From positions 1 through 6,464 of the forward strand of contig JAENZU010000209.1 of assembly GCA_016841125.1 (NCBI GenBank): a stretch of 6,464 nucleotides of DNA, in the 5' to 3' direction. The stretch comes from Melioribacter sp. Its GTDB lineage: Bacteria > Bacteroidota > Ignavibacteria > Ignavibacteriales > Melioribacteraceae. Made by a program: the position numbers and the translations under genes. Numbering within the stretch: the stretch's first letter is position 1; each line of letters starts with the position of its first letter. Positions 5,839 through 6,464 of this stretch are shown piece by piece. The notes beneath the pieces are model-generated. The model worked only from the letters and a program-made list of their open reading frames with translations, was not told the origin of the DNA and ran no database searches.

Positions 5839-6464
5839 ATGAGAGAATTATCAGTGTTGATTGATATCGATGGAGTAATTAGGATTGGCAAAAAACCGGC
5901 TGAAGGGGTCGATGAAATTTTTAATTTTTTGGCGGAAAAAGAGATTCCCGCCGCACTAATTAGCAATTCTACTCTATCGAACGCAGAAGATATAAATGAT
6001 TTTTTTAAAGAAAATAACATCGAATGCCCTTTCGCAATTATGACAGCAGCGGATGCCACTTTAAATTATGTTATAAATAATTATTCGAATGTAGCTGTCT
6101 ATTGCATTGATAAGATTAAAAGCATGTTTAATGAATTTCTAACTGATGAGGACCCCGAAGCAGTAGTTTTGGGTGATCTTGATGACAAATGGGATTATCA
6201 AATTTTAAATGAAATCTTTAAGAAAGTATTGAATGGTGCGGACTTAATAGCAATGCAGAAAAACCGTTATTGGAAAACTCCCGCAAGAGGATACATTTTG
6301 GATGCCGGTCCTTTTGTGGCAGCGATAGAGTATGCTGCTCAAAAGGAGGCTGTACTGATAGGGATGCCATCCGAACTCTATTTTAAGTCAGCACTAGAGA
6401 TTATCGGTACGGCGCCTTATGGAAAATTCATAATGATTGGCGATGATCTGGAAACAGATATTGC
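5839..6464 (+). CDS. HAD-IIA hydrolase, NagD/LHPP-like (TIGR01458 type), 3' end outside window
   Basis: Partial gene of 208 visible codons with no stop before the edge. It starts at the ATG preceded by GGAG with a 6-base spacer. The product is a cytoplasmic haloacid-dehalogenase-type phosphatase with a C2A cap. Motif I is LIDIDGVI, with nucleophile Asp9 and general acid/base Asp11. Motif II is ISNST (Ser42). The cap contains AVVLGDLDDKWDY and the subfamily stretch KNRYWKTPARGYILDAGPFVAAIEYA, which closely resembles LHPP-like proteins. Motif IV is IGDDLETD, with acidic residues 202, 203 and 207. The motif III position, normally GKPS in this family, reads GMPS here: Met176 replaces the conserved Lys. 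The natural substrate of this bacterial group is uncertain. The gene is transcribed away from the receptor pair and probably begins its own transcript. Confidence 0.88.
   Translation, partial: MRELSVLIDIDGVIRIGKKPAEGVDEIFNFLAEKEIPAALISNSTLSNAEDINDFFKENNIECPFAIMTAADATLNYVINNYSNVAVYCIDKIKSMFNEFLTDEDPEAVVLGDLDDKWDYQILNEIFKKVLNGADLIAMQKNRYWKTPARGYILDAGPFVAAIEYAAQKEAVLIGMPSELYFKSALEIIGTAPYGKFIMIGDDLETDI

Noticed and set aside
5742..6059. Minus-strand open frame of 105 codons
   Set aside because: It is antisense to the HAD gene, which has intact family motifs in the plus frame; the predicted product resembles nothing known.

Overview
The window is AT-rich bacterial DNA from a Gram-negative (a TonB-dependent outer-membrane receptor is present), probably anaerobic or facultative lineage. 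The receptor's N-terminal CarboxypepD_reg-like domain, the S9 peptidase, the base composition and an iron-only-hydrogenase-type small regulator together suggest the FCB group (Bacteroidetes/Chlorobi/Ignavibacteria), most likely Ignavibacteria-like. This placement is an inference from gene style, not from a marker gene.

Layout. Bases 1-2048 (+) are a compact operon: the C-terminal two thirds of an S9 prolyl-oligopeptidase-family peptidase (5' end outside the window), a 65-residue four-cysteine DUF1289 protein overlapping it by 8 bases, and, 2 bases later, a CobO/BtuR-type corrinoid adenosyltransferase. This operon runs head-on into a minus-strand EamA/DMT-type ten-helix permease (2045-2920), and the two stop codons overlap. 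Upstream of the permease on the minus strand is a second unit read from right to left: a small TM1266-like protein (5302-5550) followed 17 bases later by a 763-residue TonB-dependent receptor (2993-5284). A 288-base divergent intergenic region then separates this pair from a plus-strand HAD-IIA (NagD/LHPP-like) phosphatase gene that runs off the right edge.

Most interesting point. The leader of the TM1266-like/receptor pair has two mutually exclusive RNA pairings. One is a 9-bp hairpin that buries the Shine-Dalgarno sequence. The other is an upstream segment able to pair perfectly with the 5' arm of that hairpin and so free the ribosome site. This looks like a riboswitch or thermometer expression platform, and I recognise no known aptamer class in front of it. 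The coupling of a hydrogenase-system-type regulator to an outer-membrane receptor is also unusual and suggests a metal or cofactor uptake unit. A second oddity is that the HAD phosphatase has methionine where its family carries the conserved motif III lysine.
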